This document shows, piece after piece, positions 6,497-15,388 of a stretch of 64,000 nt of DNA (positions are counted from its first letter, which is position 1; every line of letters begins with the position of its first letter). Both the position numbers and the translations under genes were made by a program. The DNA is from Pseudomonas sp. ISL-84 (GTDB taxonomy: Bacteria > Bacillota > Bacilli > Bacillales > Cytobacillaceae). The notes under the pieces are model-generated. The model was not told where the DNA came from, did not search any database, and saw nothing but the letters and a program-made list of their open reading frames with translations. The stretch is taken from the NCBI GenBank assembly GCA_018613035.1, contig JAGGRA010000021.1:1-64000 (forward strand), given 5' to 3'.

Positions 6497-7765
6497 TTAT
6501 CTAATTTGCCCGTTTCCGGACATTATATATTTACGGGTTGTTAATGCTGGAAGGCCCATAGGTCCCCTCGCATGAAGTTTTTGTGTTGATATGCCGATTT
6601 CAGCACCAAAGCCTAGCGCCCCTCCATCTGTAAACCTTGTGGATGCATTATGATAAAGTGCCGCAGCATCCGTTAACTGCATAAACTTCTTCGCTGTGTC
6701 TGCATTTTCTGTAATAATCGCTTCAGAATGCTTTGTACCATACTGGTCGATATGGTCAATCGCTTCTTCCAAATCTTTAACGGTTTTTACAGCTAGATCC
6801 AGGCTTAAATATTCATTTGCCCAATCACTTTCAGTTGCTGTCTTTACATCTGGAAGGGCAGCGGCTGCTGACTCGTCTCCATGAACGGTAATACCATGCT
6901 TTTTAAATGATTCTGCAAGCAATTCTTTATGCTGGTTCAGCCATGCTTCATGAACAATCAGCGTTTCCGCTGCATTGCAGACAGCCGGCCGATCTGTTTT
7001 TGCATTAATAAGGATATTGATGGCTTTCTCCGGATCTGCATCCTTATCCACATATATATGGCAGTTACCTACTCCTGTTTCAAGCACAGGAACTGTCGCA
7101 TTTTCAACAACAGCTTTAATTAAAGATGCTCCTCCTCGCGGGATTAATACATCGATATGCTCTTTCATAGTGAAAAGCGTTTGAGTGGCTTCTCTGTCCA
7201 CCGTATCAATGAATTGAACCGCATCTTTTGGTATTTTTGTCTCTTCAAGTGCATGATGAATAATCTCCACAATGGCTTTATTCGAATTTAGAGCGGAAGA
7301 ACCGCCTTTTAAAACGATGGCATTTCCTGACTTTAAGGCCAGTCCTGCTGCATCAGCCGTTACATTTGGGCGCGCCTCATAGATCATTCCAATGACGCCA
7401 AGCGGAACTCGTACCTCTTCTACCTTTAAGCCGTTATCCAATGTCCAGCCTGACATGACATCTCCAATTGGGTCAGGAAGTTCCGCGACTTGGCGAAGGC
7501 CTTCTGCAAAGTCATTTATACGTTCTTTACTAAGGGAAAGACGGTCCATAAAGGCCTGCTCAAACCCTTTTTCTTCTCCATTTTTCAGATCGATAAGATT
7601 CGCTTGTATAATCGATTCATATCCTGTATCCAAAGCATCTGCGACTGTACGAAGTGCTTCATTTTTCTCTTCTGTCGTTAAAATACTTAAACTTTTGGCA
7701 GCCTTTTTTGCCCTCTTCGCCTGTTCTTCAACTGTACTTTTTTTTACTGCAGCTGCAGTAGTCAT
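6497..7765 (-). CDS. proA: ProA, gamma-glutamyl phosphate reductase
   Basis: Second step of proline synthesis: NADPH-dependent reduction of gamma-glutamyl phosphate to glutamate semialdehyde. 422 aa, an aldehyde-dehydrogenase-fold protein of normal length. The active-site Cys lies in RPAVCNAAET; the family motifs YEARPNVTADAAGLALKSGN and LHARGPMGL are present. The ATG at 7765 has AGGAGGG 7 nt upstream. It follows proB by 24 nt and is the last gene of proI-proB-proA, with its own terminator. Confidence 0.97.
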   Translation of the reverse strand: MTTAAAVKKSTVEEQAKRAKKAAKSLSILTTEEKNEALRTVADALDTGYESIIQANLIDLKNGEEKGFEQAFMDRLSLSKERINDFAEGLRQVAELPDPIGDVMSGWTLDNGLKVEEVRVPLGVIGMIYEARPNVTADAAGLALKSGNAIVLKGGSSALNSNKAIVEIIHHALEETKIPKDAVQFIDTVDREATQTLFTMKEHIDVLIPRGGASLIKAVVENATVPVLETGVGNCHIYVDKDADPEKAINILINAKTDRPAVCNAAETLIVHEAWLNQHKELLAESFKKHGITVHGDESAAAALPDVKTATESDWANEYLSLDLAVKTVKDLEEAIDHIDQYGTKHSEAIITENADTAKKFMQLTDAAALYHNASTRFTDGGALGFGAEIGISTQKLHARGPMGLPALTTRKYIMSGNGQIR

Positions 7766-7789
7766 TGAATCCCTCCTAGTATATTTACA

Positions 7790-8914
7790 TTAAACAAGTG
7801 CCGGCAGTTTAAAATCCCGTGAACATACAAACGTTTCTTGTGCAATTGCCGGTTCTAGCTCTTTTTCATCTTCTGCTGTTAATTCATTAAGCTGTTCATT
7901 TGAAAAATTAATTCTGCCGAGGCCGATCTCTTTTCCTTCTTCATCAAGGATACGGACAACCGCGCCATCCTTGAACCGGCCTTTAACCTCCTGGATATCA
8001 GAACGATACAAATTTTCATTATTATCAATAATGGCGGCTTTGGCATCAGAGTTGATTGTAACCTTGCCTTCTGGACCTGAATGGAAAGCAATCCACTGTC
8101 TTTGATTATCGAGGTTAAATGCATCTGATTCCTGTTCGAAATAAGTTCCTTTTGCAGTACCTTCCACAGCATCCAATAAGATATTCTCGGTTCCTGCTTT
8201 TCCTAAAAAGGAGTCGATCCCTGCTGCCATCGCAATTTTCACTGCCTGGATCTTTGATTTCATGCCGCCGGTTCCAACAGCACTTCCTGACCCGCCAGCT
8301 GCTGCTTCAATTTCCGGTGTAATAGAATGAACATTTTCCAGAAGCTGTGCATGTGGATTATCATTTGGATTGCTGTCATATAGGCCATCAATATCCGATA
8401 GAATGATGAGCAGATCAGCATCAATAAGGCCTGCAACCTTCGCAGCAAGGGTATCATTGTCCCCAAATTTCAACCGATCGACTGTAACGGTATCATTTTC
8501 ATTAATAATTGGAATGATTCCGCGCTCCAATAGCACATTCATCGTGTTATGCATATTTCCATAACGTACTTCATCGGAGAAGTCACTTCGTGTGATTAAT
8601 ATTTGTGAAGCCACATACCCGTGAGATAAAAAGAGTTCTGAGTAAGATTCCATTAGCAGCCCTTGGCCAATTGAAGCTGCAGCCTGCTTTTCCGGAAGTG
8701 ATGATGGGCGTTCAATGCACCCAAGCTTGCGATAGCCCGCTGCTACAGCACCTGATGAAACCACAGCTGTTTCATAGCCAGCATCCTTCAAAGCCACAAT
8801 TTGCTCCGCAAGGTTTTCAAGCTTCCTGCGGCTAATTTCTCCGTGCATGCTTGTTAATGAGCTGCTTCCAATCTTAATAACAACTCTTTTTATCTGCTTT
8901 TCTTTATTTAACAT
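7790..8914 (-). CDS. proB: ProB, glutamate 5-kinase
   Basis: Phosphorylates glutamate, the committed and normally proline-inhibited step of proline synthesis. 374 aa: an amino-acid-kinase domain at about 8-260 (VVIKIGSSSLTS, VSSGAVAAGY, NENDTV, GTGGMKSKIQA) and a C-terminal PUA domain at about 280-365. The ATG at 8914 follows AGGAGG by 7 nt. A 162-nt spacer with a long-range inverted repeat separates it from proI. No T-box motif is seen upstream, unlike the T-box-controlled proBA of B. subtilis. Confidence 0.97.
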   Translation of the reverse strand: MLNKEKQIKRVVIKIGSSSLTSMHGEISRRKLENLAEQIVALKDAGYETAVVSSGAVAAGYRKLGCIERPSSLPEKQAAASIGQGLLMESYSELFLSHGYVASQILITRSDFSDEVRYGNMHNTMNVLLERGIIPIINENDTVTVDRLKFGDNDTLAAKVAGLIDADLLIILSDIDGLYDSNPNDNPHAQLLENVHSITPEIEAAAGGSGSAVGTGGMKSKIQAVKIAMAAGIDSFLGKAGTENILLDAVEGTAKGTYFEQESDAFNLDNQRQWIAFHSGPEGKVTINSDAKAAIIDNNENLYRSDIQEVKGRFKDGAVVRILDEEGKEIGLGRINFSNEQLNELTAEDEKELEPAIAQETFVCSRDFKLPALV

Positions 8915-8953
8915 CCAATACCTCCTGTGAACTATTGCAGCCTTTATAATTGA

Positions 8954-9066
8954 GGTTCATAAATAAATAAGTACAGGGCCGAGAAGTTCGCGTTGACACA
9001 ATGGCCGCCTGGTGTGGGCCGGAGAGTCAAAAGAATTCGACCGCTTTATTCCCCGGGTTTATGAAC
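8954..9066 (-). other. Structured spacer between proI and proB
   Basis: GTTCATAAA (9066-9058 on the minus strand) and TTTATGAAC (8963-8955) form a 9-bp perfect inverted repeat; after one mismatch it extends by two more pairs. They enclose about 95 nt of GC-rich sequence with GGCCCACACCAGGCGGCC. It could be a leader structure or a small mobile-element remnant. It has no T-box or riboswitch signature I recognise. Confidence 0.4.
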
Positions 9067-9076
9067 TTCCTTAAGG

Positions 9077-9919
9077 CTAGGAAGTGACAAGTACCCCTTC
9101 CAATTCCTTGCTGATTTCCTTCGAGCGTTTCGCAGCATGCTCGACTGCCTGTGAGATGGCTTCTCCTCCGTTAAATTTCCTTAGCGCTTCCAGTCCCGAA
9201 GCGGTCGTACCGTTAGGAGAAGTTACTTTTTCCCTAAGTGAAGTCGGTGCTTCTTCTTTTTCCAGTACCATCTTTGCAGCACCGAAAATGGTTTGCGCCA
9301 CTATTTTTCGAACCGTTTCTTCATCCATACCTTTTTCTACCCCTACGCGTTCCATGTTTTCCATCAAATAATAGAAATAGGCAGGACCGCTTCCGGCTAA
9401 TCCCGTAAAAACATCCATTTGATCTTCATCGATGATATAAACCTCACCCATGCATTCAAGCAGCTCCTTAACCAAATCAACATTAGCCATGCTTGTATTC
9501 TTGCCTGCCACGACAGCAGTAGCGGATTCCTGAATCATGCTTGAGGTATTCGGCATCACACGGACAACCTGCTGGCCAGCATTTAAATGCTCTTCCATAA
9601 ACTCCGTTGTAATGCCTGCCAATACAGAAAGGATCACCTGGTTAGGTTTTAATTTGTCTTTTATAGAATGAAGAGCTTCTTCTGCACCCTTTGGTTTCAT
9701 GGCTAAAATAAACAAGTCAATCTTTTCAAATGGCAGCTCGCTCTGCGGCATAGCCTGCACACCGTACTTTTCACCCATTTCAACAAGTCTGCCTGCATTG
9801 CTCTTGTTTGTAACATAAACTTGATCCGCTGGCGTTTTTTCAGCTGTCATAACTCCTGAAATCATTGACTCTGCCATTGAACCTGCGCCTAAAAAAGCAA
9901 TCGTTTTATTTTCTAACAT
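9077..9919 (-). CDS. proI: ProI, pyrroline-5-carboxylate reductase
   Basis: Last step of proline synthesis, reducing 1-pyrroline-5-carboxylate to proline with NAD(P)H. I start it at ATG 9919, because AAGGAGG lies 6 nt before it; the ATG two codons earlier touches the Shine-Dalgarno. This gives 280 aa (278 in B. subtilis ProI). A Rossmann motif FLGAGSMAES is at the N-terminus, AMKP and VRVMPNTS in the middle, and the dimerisation motif TGLAGSGPAYFY with KVTSPNGTTASGL near the end. First gene of the proline cluster. Which B. subtilis paralogue (ProI, ProG, ProH) it matches best is not certain. Confidence 0.93.
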   Translation of the reverse strand: MLENKTIAFLGAGSMAESMISGVMTAEKTPADQVYVTNKSNAGRLVEMGEKYGVQAMPQSELPFEKIDLFILAMKPKGAEEALHSIKDKLKPNQVILSVLAGITTEFMEEHLNAGQQVVRVMPNTSSMIQESATAVVAGKNTSMANVDLVKELLECMGEVYIIDEDQMDVFTGLAGSGPAYFYYLMENMERVGVEKGMDEETVRKIVAQTIFGAAKMVLEKEEAPTSLREKVTSPNGTTASGLEALRKFNGGEAISQAVEHAAKRSKEISKELEGVLVTS

Positions 9920-9982
9920 GGACATCCTCCTTAAGATGATCATTCTGTTCGTAAAACCGTTCGTATTTTTTCAACGTTATCT

Positions 9983-10010
9983 ATCGTAACATGCTGAGAT
10001 TCATAATCAA
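9983..10010 (-). promoter_or_regulatory. Possible sigma-A promoter for proI-proB-proA
   Basis: TTGATT (10005-10010), 16-nt spacer, TACGAT (9983-9988) on the minus strand, about 64 nt upstream of the proI start. Moderate match only. Confidence 0.35.
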
Positions 10011-10273
10011 GGCTATATCGGAAAGTCAGGAGGATAAGGGCGAGAAAGTGAATGAAAACGCTAACATTTACATCTGAACATCCCCTTAGCCTTCCTCAGC
10101 AATGATAATCCCTTCTCAAGCCGATATTTGCTAAAATAAAAAACACCACTTTCTGTATAGTCTGCTATATCCGACAATAAGCGACAGTGACTTACCGAAT
10201 TAAAAATAAAAAAAACCAGCTGGCTGGCTGAGCGATATGATGGACTATTTAACTTTTCATTCTGCACTTTTGC
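10011..10273. other. Gap between proI and the ASCH gene; weak terminator at 10207-10227
   Basis: On the minus strand CCAGCCAGCTGG (10227-10216) can form a short hairpin followed by TTTTTTTTATTTTT, a plausible weak terminator for the ASCH gene. A 68-codon frame at 10061-10267 starts at GTG with no ribosome site and odd composition; I do not call it a gene. Nothing else is seen. Confidence 0.45.
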
Positions 10274-10702
10274 CTAATTCAATTCATGCTCCCATAGCCC
10301 TAGTTTGCCTTTTGCCGGTATAAAATCATGGAGCATCTGCATATTTTTAATCTCCCAGGCGTAGCCTCCCATTCTATAGTCGCCCAGAAAAAATTCATTC
10401 CCTGTTATGATTCGTCCATCTTCCAAAATGGCAGAAGATTGATCATTTCCAATGATTTTTAAGCAATTCTCAAGGTTACACATGGCAATGATCATACCAG
10501 TGGGAAGATTCTCACTTAAGTACCCATGCTTCTTTAAGAGATTTTGAATTGCTATATGGCGGCACGCAGCTCTATCTACCTTTATACTTGTATGAATAGC
10601 TAAAGATCCTCGATAATTCGTTTTCCAAGACCTTGTTTCAAACTTCGATTCTCTCAGAACAAAAAGACTTGCCCAAGGCTGGATCATTGATAGAACTTTC
10701 AA
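10274..10702 (-). CDS. ASCH-domain protein
   Basis: 142 aa. The ASCH fold is a PUA-like beta-barrel expected to bind RNA or modified nucleotides; no precise substrate is known for this subgroup. Visible family features are the N-terminal VLSMIQPWASLF, the FETRSWKTNYRG loop, LAIHTS, and the late GNEFFLGDYRMGGYAWEI. I prefer TTG at 10702 (protein MKVLSMIQPW), since GGGTG lies 7 nt upstream; a TTG six codons earlier has no signal. It is a single gene between proI and rpsI. The family assignment is firm, its role is not. Confidence 0.85.
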   Translation of the reverse strand: MKVLSMIQPWASLFVLRESKFETRSWKTNYRGSLAIHTSIKVDRAACRHIAIQNLLKKHGYLSENLPTGMIIAMCNLENCLKIIGNDQSSAILEDGRIITGNEFFLGDYRMGGYAWEIKNMQMLHDFIPAKGKLGLWEHELN

Positions 10703-10913
10703 GCTTCTGCACCCTTTCAAATTCTAGAACCTAATTTTAATATGCCCCTGTATCCTTATTTCAATTTTGCAAAGGCTAAAAACAATTATGATTCTTAGCT
10801 AAAGAATAGAGTCTTGTTCAGTACTATATTCAGCTTCCCAGTCACTTATTTAAATAACCGCTTTTCCAACCTGGATCTCGTTGTTCTAAAAGTCAACTAA
10901 ACTTTTTAGAATT
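10703..10913. other. Gap between ASCH gene and rpsI terminator
   Basis: AT-rich and non-coding. GTTCTAAAAG (10882-10891) and CTTTTTAGAAT form an imperfect inverted repeat with no T run in the reading direction. No promoter good enough to call. Confidence 0.3.
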
Positions 10914-10946
10914 AAAAAAGACCCCCAACCAAACGGTTGAGAGCCT
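10914..10946 (-). terminator. rplM-rpsI terminator
   Basis: AGGCTCTCAACC (10946-10935) and GGTTGGGGGT (10930-10921) pair around loop GTTT, followed by six T on the minus strand. Confidence 0.85.
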
Positions 10947-10961
10947 TTGAAAGCTTGATAA

Positions 10962-11354
10962 TTAACGCTTTGAGAACTGAGGAGCACGACGAGCACCTTT
11001 AAGACCGTATTTCTTACGCTCTTTCATACGTGCGTCACGAGTTAGTAGTCCTGCGCGCTTTAATGTTGGACGGAATTCTGGGTCAGCTTGAAGCAGCGCA
11101 CGAGCGATACCGTGGCGGATTGCGCCAGCTTGACCAGTGTATCCACCGCCGTTTACATTTACAAGAATGTCGTAGCTGTTAAGAGTTTCAGTAGCTACAA
11201 GCGGTTGTTTTACAACTTCACGTAAAGCTGCAAAAGGAATGTAATCTGTGATTTCACGATCATTGATGATGATTTTACCGTCGCCTGGAACTAAACGAAC
11301 ACGTGCAACGGAGCTCTTACGACGACCAGTACCAATATATTGAACCTGTGCCAA
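10962..11354 (-). CDS. rpsI: 30S ribosomal protein S9
   Basis: Small-subunit protein whose C-terminal tail reaches the P-site tRNA; the tail PQFSKR is intact. 130 aa, the normal length. Family signatures [14 protein letters not shown] and [19 protein letters not shown] are present. The start is TTG at 11354 with AGGGAGG about 9 nt upstream. It is 20 nt downstream of rplM and shares its promoter. Confidence 0.98.
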   Translation of the reverse strand: MAQVQYIGTGRRKSSVARVRLVPGDGKIIINDREITDYIPFAALREVVKQPLVATETLNSYDILVNVNGGGYTGQAGAIRHGIARALLQADPEFRPTLKRAGLLTRDARMKERKKYGLKGARRAPQFSKR

Positions 11355-11374
11355 GTTAATAACCTCCCTAAAAA

Positions 11375-11812
11375 TTATCCACGAAGTTCGTAAACTTCAG
11401 GTTGTTGTGCTTGGTGCGGATGTTCGCTACCAGCATATACGTGTAATTTCTTGAACATTTGACGGCCAAGAGAGTTCTTTGGAAGCATGCCTTTGATAGC
11501 AAGCTCTAACATTCTCTCAGGGTAGTTTGTACGCATTTCAAGAGCAGTTCTTGTCTTTAGACCGCCTGGGTGCATGCTGTGACGGTAGTAGATCTTGTCA
11601 GTAAGCTTTTTCCCAGTAAGTTCGATTTTTGAAGCGTTGATAAGAATAACATGATCACCAGTATCTACATGTGGTGTATAAGTTGGTTTATGTTTACCAC
11701 GTAAGATTGATGCTACTTCACTAGCAAGACGACCTAGAGTTTTGCCTTCAGCATCAACCACGTACCATTTACGTTCGATATTATTTGAATTCGCCATAAA
11801 CGTTGTACGCAT
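11375..11812 (-). CDS. rplM: 50S ribosomal protein L13
   Basis: Early-assembly large-subunit protein. The ATG at 11812 has AGGAGGG 7 nt upstream and gives 145 aa beginning [16 protein letters not shown], as in B. subtilis; the frame continues nine codons further without a site. Motifs [21 protein letters not shown] and [24 protein letters not shown] are typical. First gene of rplM-rpsI, with a strong promoter and a small leader hairpin upstream. Confidence 0.98.
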   Translation of the reverse strand: MRTTFMANSNNIERKWYVVDAEGKTLGRLASEVASILRGKHKPTYTPHVDTGDHVILINASKIELTGKKLTDKIYYRHSMHPGGLKTRTALEMRTNYPERMLELAIKGMLPKNSLGRQMFKKLHVYAGSEHPHQAQQPEVYELRG

Positions 11813-11863
11813 CAGTTTCCCTCCTAATAAATCCATCATTAATCATTTTGGTTTAATATATTC

Positions 11864-11892
11864 GACACAATAAGTTCCGGGGCTTATCGTGG
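11864..11892 (-). promoter_or_regulatory. Candidate L13 leader hairpin
   Basis: In the rplM 5' UTR, CGATAAG (11889-11883) pairs with CTTATTG (11874-11868) around a GC-rich loop. Firmicutes rplM genes are known to carry an autoregulatory L13 leader RNA; position fits, but I cannot check the consensus. Confidence 0.4.
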
Positions 11893-11915
11893 TTTTAATA
11901 ATAATACCATATGCT

Positions 11916-11944
11916 ATATTATAACTTTGACAGTCCAATGTCAA
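11916..11944 (-). promoter_or_regulatory. rplM-rpsI promoter
   Basis: Perfect -35 TTGACA (11939-11944), 17-nt spacer, TAATAT (11916-11921) on the minus strand; TATAAT at 11918-11923 overlaps with a 15-nt spacer. Strong sigma-A promoter inside the truA-rplM gap. Confidence 0.85.
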
Positions 11945-12044
11945 GGGGATGTTACACCTGGTTTAGTTGTTTTAGATCTTTTTTTAAAAAGAATTTGGCT
12001 TTACAACGCGTCCTCGTGGTTCCTCGCTGTTTTTTACCAAAATT

Positions 12045-12782
12045 TTAATAAAAAACTTTCCATAAATATAAACCTTGGGGAGGCGCTGTTTTCCCTGCAG
12101 CAGATCTGTTTTTCTCCTCGATAACAGCAGTCATAGAATTCGGGTCTCTTTCCCCGGACCCGACCTCCAGAAGAGTTCCGACGAGTATGCGGATCATATT
12201 ATATAAAAAACCAGTGCCTTTAAAACGGAATATGAGCATATCCCCTTCTTCGAACACCTCGATCTCCTGGATTTCCCTTACCTTATCTTGCACTTCCGTT
12301 TTTGCTGAACAGAAGCTCGTGAAATCGTGCGTTCCAACTAAGCCTGCTGCTGCTTTTTTCATTGAATCAACATTTAAAGCAAAAGGAAATTGATAGGCAT
12401 AGTGGCGCTTAAAAGGATCCCTCCTGGACGATAAATGCACGAAGTACCGATATTCCTTCCCTTTGGCATCGAAGCGTACGTGAAAGTCCTCAGCAGCCCT
12501 TGCAGCCCCAATGACCGCTACATCATCGGGCAACAGTGAATTCAGGGCAATCTCCCACTTTTCATCTGGAATATTTAGTGGAGAATCAAAGTGAATCACC
12601 TGGCCTCTTGCATGGACGCCAGCATCGGTTCTTCCAGAGGCTGTTACCTTTATGTCTTCTCCCTTATGAAGCTTCTTTAAGGCCCTCTCCAGCTCTCCCT
12701 GTACGGTCCGCTTATTCGGCTGAATCTGATAGCCGGCAAAATGGGTGCCATCATAGGTAACGATACATTTAAATCTTTGCAT
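12045..12782 (-). CDS. truA: TruA, tRNA pseudouridine(38-40) synthase
   Basis: Converts uridines 38-40 of the tRNA anticodon arm to pseudouridine. 245 aa, normal length. The catalytic Asp53 lies in ASGRTDAGVHA; YDGTHFAGYQ, EYRYFVH and FLYNMIRILVGTLLEVG are other family blocks. The ATG at 12782 has GGAGCTG upstream. It follows ecfT by 12 nt, so it is translated from the ecf transcript, as in B. subtilis. Confidence 0.97.
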   Translation of the reverse strand: MQRFKCIVTYDGTHFAGYQIQPNKRTVQGELERALKKLHKGEDIKVTASGRTDAGVHARGQVIHFDSPLNIPDEKWEIALNSLLPDDVAVIGAARAAEDFHVRFDAKGKEYRYFVHLSSRRDPFKRHYAYQFPFALNVDSMKKAAAGLVGTHDFTSFCSAKTEVQDKVREIQEIEVFEEGDMLIFRFKGTGFLYNMIRILVGTLLEVGSGERDPNSMTAVIEEKNRSAAGKTAPPQGLYLWKVFY

Positions 12783-12794
12783 AATTCAGCTCCA

Positions 12795-13592
12795 TTATGT
12801 CCTCAGCAGAAATAGCACAAGGGTCAGTACCGCAAGCATAGCAAGCATTCCTGTATCCTTCAGACCCCAGCTAAGCTGCCGGTATTTCGTTCTGCCTTCC
12901 CCGCCTCTGTACCCGCGTGCCTCCATCGCCACTGCAAGCTCCTCAGCCCTTTTAAAAGAACTGACAAACAAGGGGATTAGCAGCGGAATTATAGCTTTAA
13001 CCCGGTCTTTAATAGGGCCGCTCGTAAAGTCCACTCCCCTTGCTGTCTGTGCCTTCATTATCTTATCCGTTTCCTGCATGAGGGTTGGAATAAACCGAAG
13101 AGAAATAGACATCATCAGAGCCAGCTCATGAACCGGAAACTTTATCTTGTTTAGAGGAGCGAGCAGACTTTCTAAGCCGTCGGTTATTTCAATCGGAGTC
13201 GTTGTTAAAGTCAGAATGGAAGTCATCAAAATCAGCAGGAAAAAGCGCAATGAAATAAAGATCCCCTGCCTCAATCCTTCTTCATAGATGGTTAACCACC
13301 CAAACCGGAAGAGGACTTCTCCTTCTTTCGTTAAAAATAAGTGCAGGAATAAAGTAAAAATAACAAGCAGAAGTACTGGCTTCAAGCCCGTATAAATAAA
13401 CTTGAAGGGCACTTTTGACAAAGCGATCATAAAAAAGGTATAAACCGTTAATATACCGTAAGTCAAAAAATTATTGGCAAGAAAAACGATACAGACAAAT
13501 AAAAAGATAAGAATCAGCTTTGAGCGTGGATCCATCCAATGAATGACAGAATCGGCAGGAACGTAGCGCCCAAAAATCATTTTATCCATCAT
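12795..13592 (-). CDS. ecfT: EcfT, ECF transporter transmembrane subunit
   Basis: Membrane scaffold of the group II energy-coupling factor module that serves several vitamin-binding S components. I start it at ATG 13592, which overlaps the ecfA2 stop as ATGA and has GAGGGG 9 nt upstream; this gives 265 aa, the B. subtilis length. Several membrane segments are visible (about 25-65, 70-90, 110-130, 240-262). The two coupling-helix motifs, TARGVDF and EARGYRGG, that contact the ATPases are intact. Confidence 0.95.
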   Translation of the reverse strand: MMDKMIFGRYVPADSVIHWMDPRSKLILIFLFVCIVFLANNFLTYGILTVYTFFMIALSKVPFKFIYTGLKPVLLLVIFTLFLHLFLTKEGEVLFRFGWLTIYEEGLRQGIFISLRFFLLILMTSILTLTTTPIEITDGLESLLAPLNKIKFPVHELALMMSISLRFIPTLMQETDKIMKAQTARGVDFTSGPIKDRVKAIIPLLIPLFVSSFKRAEELAVAMEARGYRGGEGRTKYRQLSWGLKDTGMLAMLAVLTLVLFLLRT

Positions 13593-14458
13593 TTCGGCGC
13601 ACCCCTCTTCACTAATGATGCTACCTCTTCCGTCAGCTCCTCCATTGTTAAACAAGTCTTAGAGAAACGGGTGTTGAATAACGTTTCAAATTTCTGCTGA
13701 AAACGGACAACCTCAGGGACATCAAGGCCAAGCTTAAGCAACCCCTCAGGTGAGGAAAAGATTTCTTTAGGTGTTCCTTTCTCATACACTTCTCCGTTAT
13801 GCATAATGACAATCTGGTCAGCGTAACGGGAGGCATCCTCCATGCTATGAGTTACCAGCACAGTTGAGAGCCCTCTGGTTTGATGCAAGCGAAAGAACAT
13901 ATCCATAATCTCTTTTCTTCCTCGCGGATCAAGACCTGCAGTAGGCTCATCCAGGACGATAACATCCGGTTCCATAGCAAGCACGCCTGCAATGGCAACA
14001 CGCCTCATTTGCCCGCCTGATAGATCAAACGGAGACTTGTTCAGGATCTCTTCTGGAAGTCCAACTTGCTGGATTGCAGCACGTGCCCTTTTTTTGGCTT
14101 CCATTTCAGAAACTCCAAAATTCATTGGGCCAAAACATATATCTTTTTCTACCGTTTCCTCAAACAGCTGATGCTCAGGAAACTGAAATACGATTCCGAC
14201 CTTTTGGCGGACTTCCTTCAGTTTTTTCTGTTTTTTCTCTGCAGATATGACACGATCTCCAATAAACACCTTGCCTTCTGTCGGCTTCAGCAGTGCATTC
14301 AAATGCTGGAGAACAGTAGACTTTCCAGACCCTGTATGCCCAATGATAGCCAGGAAGGTGCCAGATGGAATATCGATGGATACATCTTTTATCGCAAGGC
14401 GTTCAAATGGCGTATTAACCTGGTAACGGTATTCTACATCTTGGAGTGAGATGTCCAT
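13589..14458 (-). CDS. ecfA2: EcfA2, ECF transporter ATPase
   Basis: Second ATPase of the ECF module. 289 aa. Walker [10 protein letters not shown] (about 40-48), Q-loop [12 protein letters not shown], signature [13 protein letters not shown], Walker [13 protein letters not shown] and switch His in VTHSMED are all intact. It overlaps ecfA1 by 25 nt and ecfT by 4 nt, implying translational coupling and balanced subunits. Confidence 0.96.
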   Translation of the reverse strand: MDISLQDVEYRYQVNTPFERLAIKDVSIDIPSGTFLAIIGHTGSGKSTVLQHLNALLKPTEGKVFIGDRVISAEKKQKKLKEVRQKVGIVFQFPEHQLFEETVEKDICFGPMNFGVSEMEAKKRARAAIQQVGLPEEILNKSPFDLSGGQMRRVAIAGVLAMEPDVIVLDEPTAGLDPRGRKEIMDMFFRLHQTRGLSTVLVTHSMEDASRYADQIVIMHNGEVYEKGTPKEIFSSPEGLLKLGLDVPEVVRFQQKFETLFNTRFSKTCLTMEELTEEVASLVKRGAPK

Positions 14459-15273
14459 AACTCTTCCACCAACTCTTCTTCAGATAAATAATGCCTGGAT
14501 AAGGGCAATCCTTTTTCCCTTAACATTTTGCTAAGCTTAACAGGAAAGGGAATATCTAAACCGAGCTTAACCAGCTCGTCATCCATTTGAAAGATTTCCT
14601 CAGGTGTTCCCTCACGGTAAAGCTGTCCTTTGTTCATGACCAGAATGCGGTCCGCCTTTGCGGCTTCCTCTAAATCATGAGTAATCGAGATAACCGTCAT
14701 ATTATAATCCTGCTTAAGCTCTCTAACTGTTTCCAATACTTCTTCACGCCCTCTTGGATCCAGCATCGAGGTAGACTCATCAAGGATAATAATATCCGGC
14801 CTTAAGGCAATGACACCTGCGATCGCTACCCTTTGCTTCTGACCTCCGGAGAGATGGTGCGGCTCTTGATCAAGAAATTGTGCCATTTTGACTTTTTCTA
14901 ATGATTGAGTAACTCTTTGCACCATGTCATTTCTTTCAATTCCATGGTTTTCTAAACCAAAAGCCACATCATCTTGAACAGTAGTTCCAACAAACTGGTT
15001 ATCCGGATTTTGAAAAACCATGCCGATCTTCTTTCTGGTCTCCCATACAGTATCCTCTGCCAAATGCATTCCGCCAACTGTTATGATCCCCTCAAGAGGA
15101 AAATGCAAGCCATTCAGGAGCTTGGCAAGCGTCGACTTTCCTGAACCGTTATGGCCTACAATAGCGAGCCATTCTCCTTTAAAAATAGTAAATGAAACAT
15201 CTCGAAGGGCATATTCAGACTCAGCATCGTATTTAAACGAGACATTCTCTAATACAACCAGTGGCTCTTTCAT
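14434..15273 (-). CDS. ecfA1: EcfA1, ECF transporter ATPase
   Basis: First ATPase of the ECF module. The ATG at 15273 has GAGGAGG 8 nt upstream and gives 279 aa starting [11 protein letters not shown]; the frame is open 17 codons further without a site. Walker [11 protein letters not shown]-loop [14 protein letters not shown], signature [13 protein letters not shown] and Walker [14 protein letters not shown] are visible; the Ser in DES is typical of EcfA1. First gene of ecfA1-ecfA2-ecfT-truA. Confidence 0.96.
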   Translation of the reverse strand: MKEPLVVLENVSFKYDAESEYALRDVSFTIFKGEWLAIVGHNGSGKSTLAKLLNGLHFPLEGIITVGGMHLAEDTVWETRKKIGMVFQNPDNQFVGTTVQDDVAFGLENHGIERNDMVQRVTQSLEKVKMAQFLDQEPHHLSGGQKQRVAIAGVIALRPDIIILDESTSMLDPRGREEVLETVRELKQDYNMTVISITHDLEEAAKADRILVMNKGQLYREGTPEEIFQMDDELVKLGLDIPFPVKLSKMLREKGLPLSRHYLSEEELVEELWTSHSKM

Positions 15274-15364
15274 CTCGATTCCTCCTCTCAACTCTGCTTC
15301 TCTCTTTTTCGCTCTGCTCAACAATAAGTCTTAGTGCCTAATCTTACTATATTTTTAGCCTAAT
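15274..15364. other. Leader of the ecf operon
   Basis: Short gap holding the ecfA1 ribosome site and AT-rich sequence with TATAGT-like blocks on the minus strand. No promoter is clear enough to call. Confidence 0.3.
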
Positions 15365-15388
15365 AAAAAACCCGCCATTTTTGGCGAG
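15365..15388 (-). terminator. Terminator upstream of ecfA1
   Basis: CTCGCCA (15388-15382) and TGGCGGG (15377-15371) pair, followed by six T on the minus strand. It lies about 90 nt before ecfA1 and could stop read-through from the alpha operon or act as an attenuator. Confidence 0.75.

Noticed and set aside
8915-9076. Proline T-box upstream of proB
   Set aside because: B. subtilis proBA uses a T-box, so I looked for the GTGGNACCGCG core here and upstream of proI; none is present.
7392-9371. Plus-strand frames opposite proA, proB and proI
   Set aside because: Antisense shadows of clear enzyme genes; no ribosome sites or known families.
10061-10267. 68-codon minus-strand frame between proI and the ASCH gene
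   Set aside because: GTG start without ribosome site, no known family, composition unlike neighbours, and it contains a likely terminator at 10207-10227.
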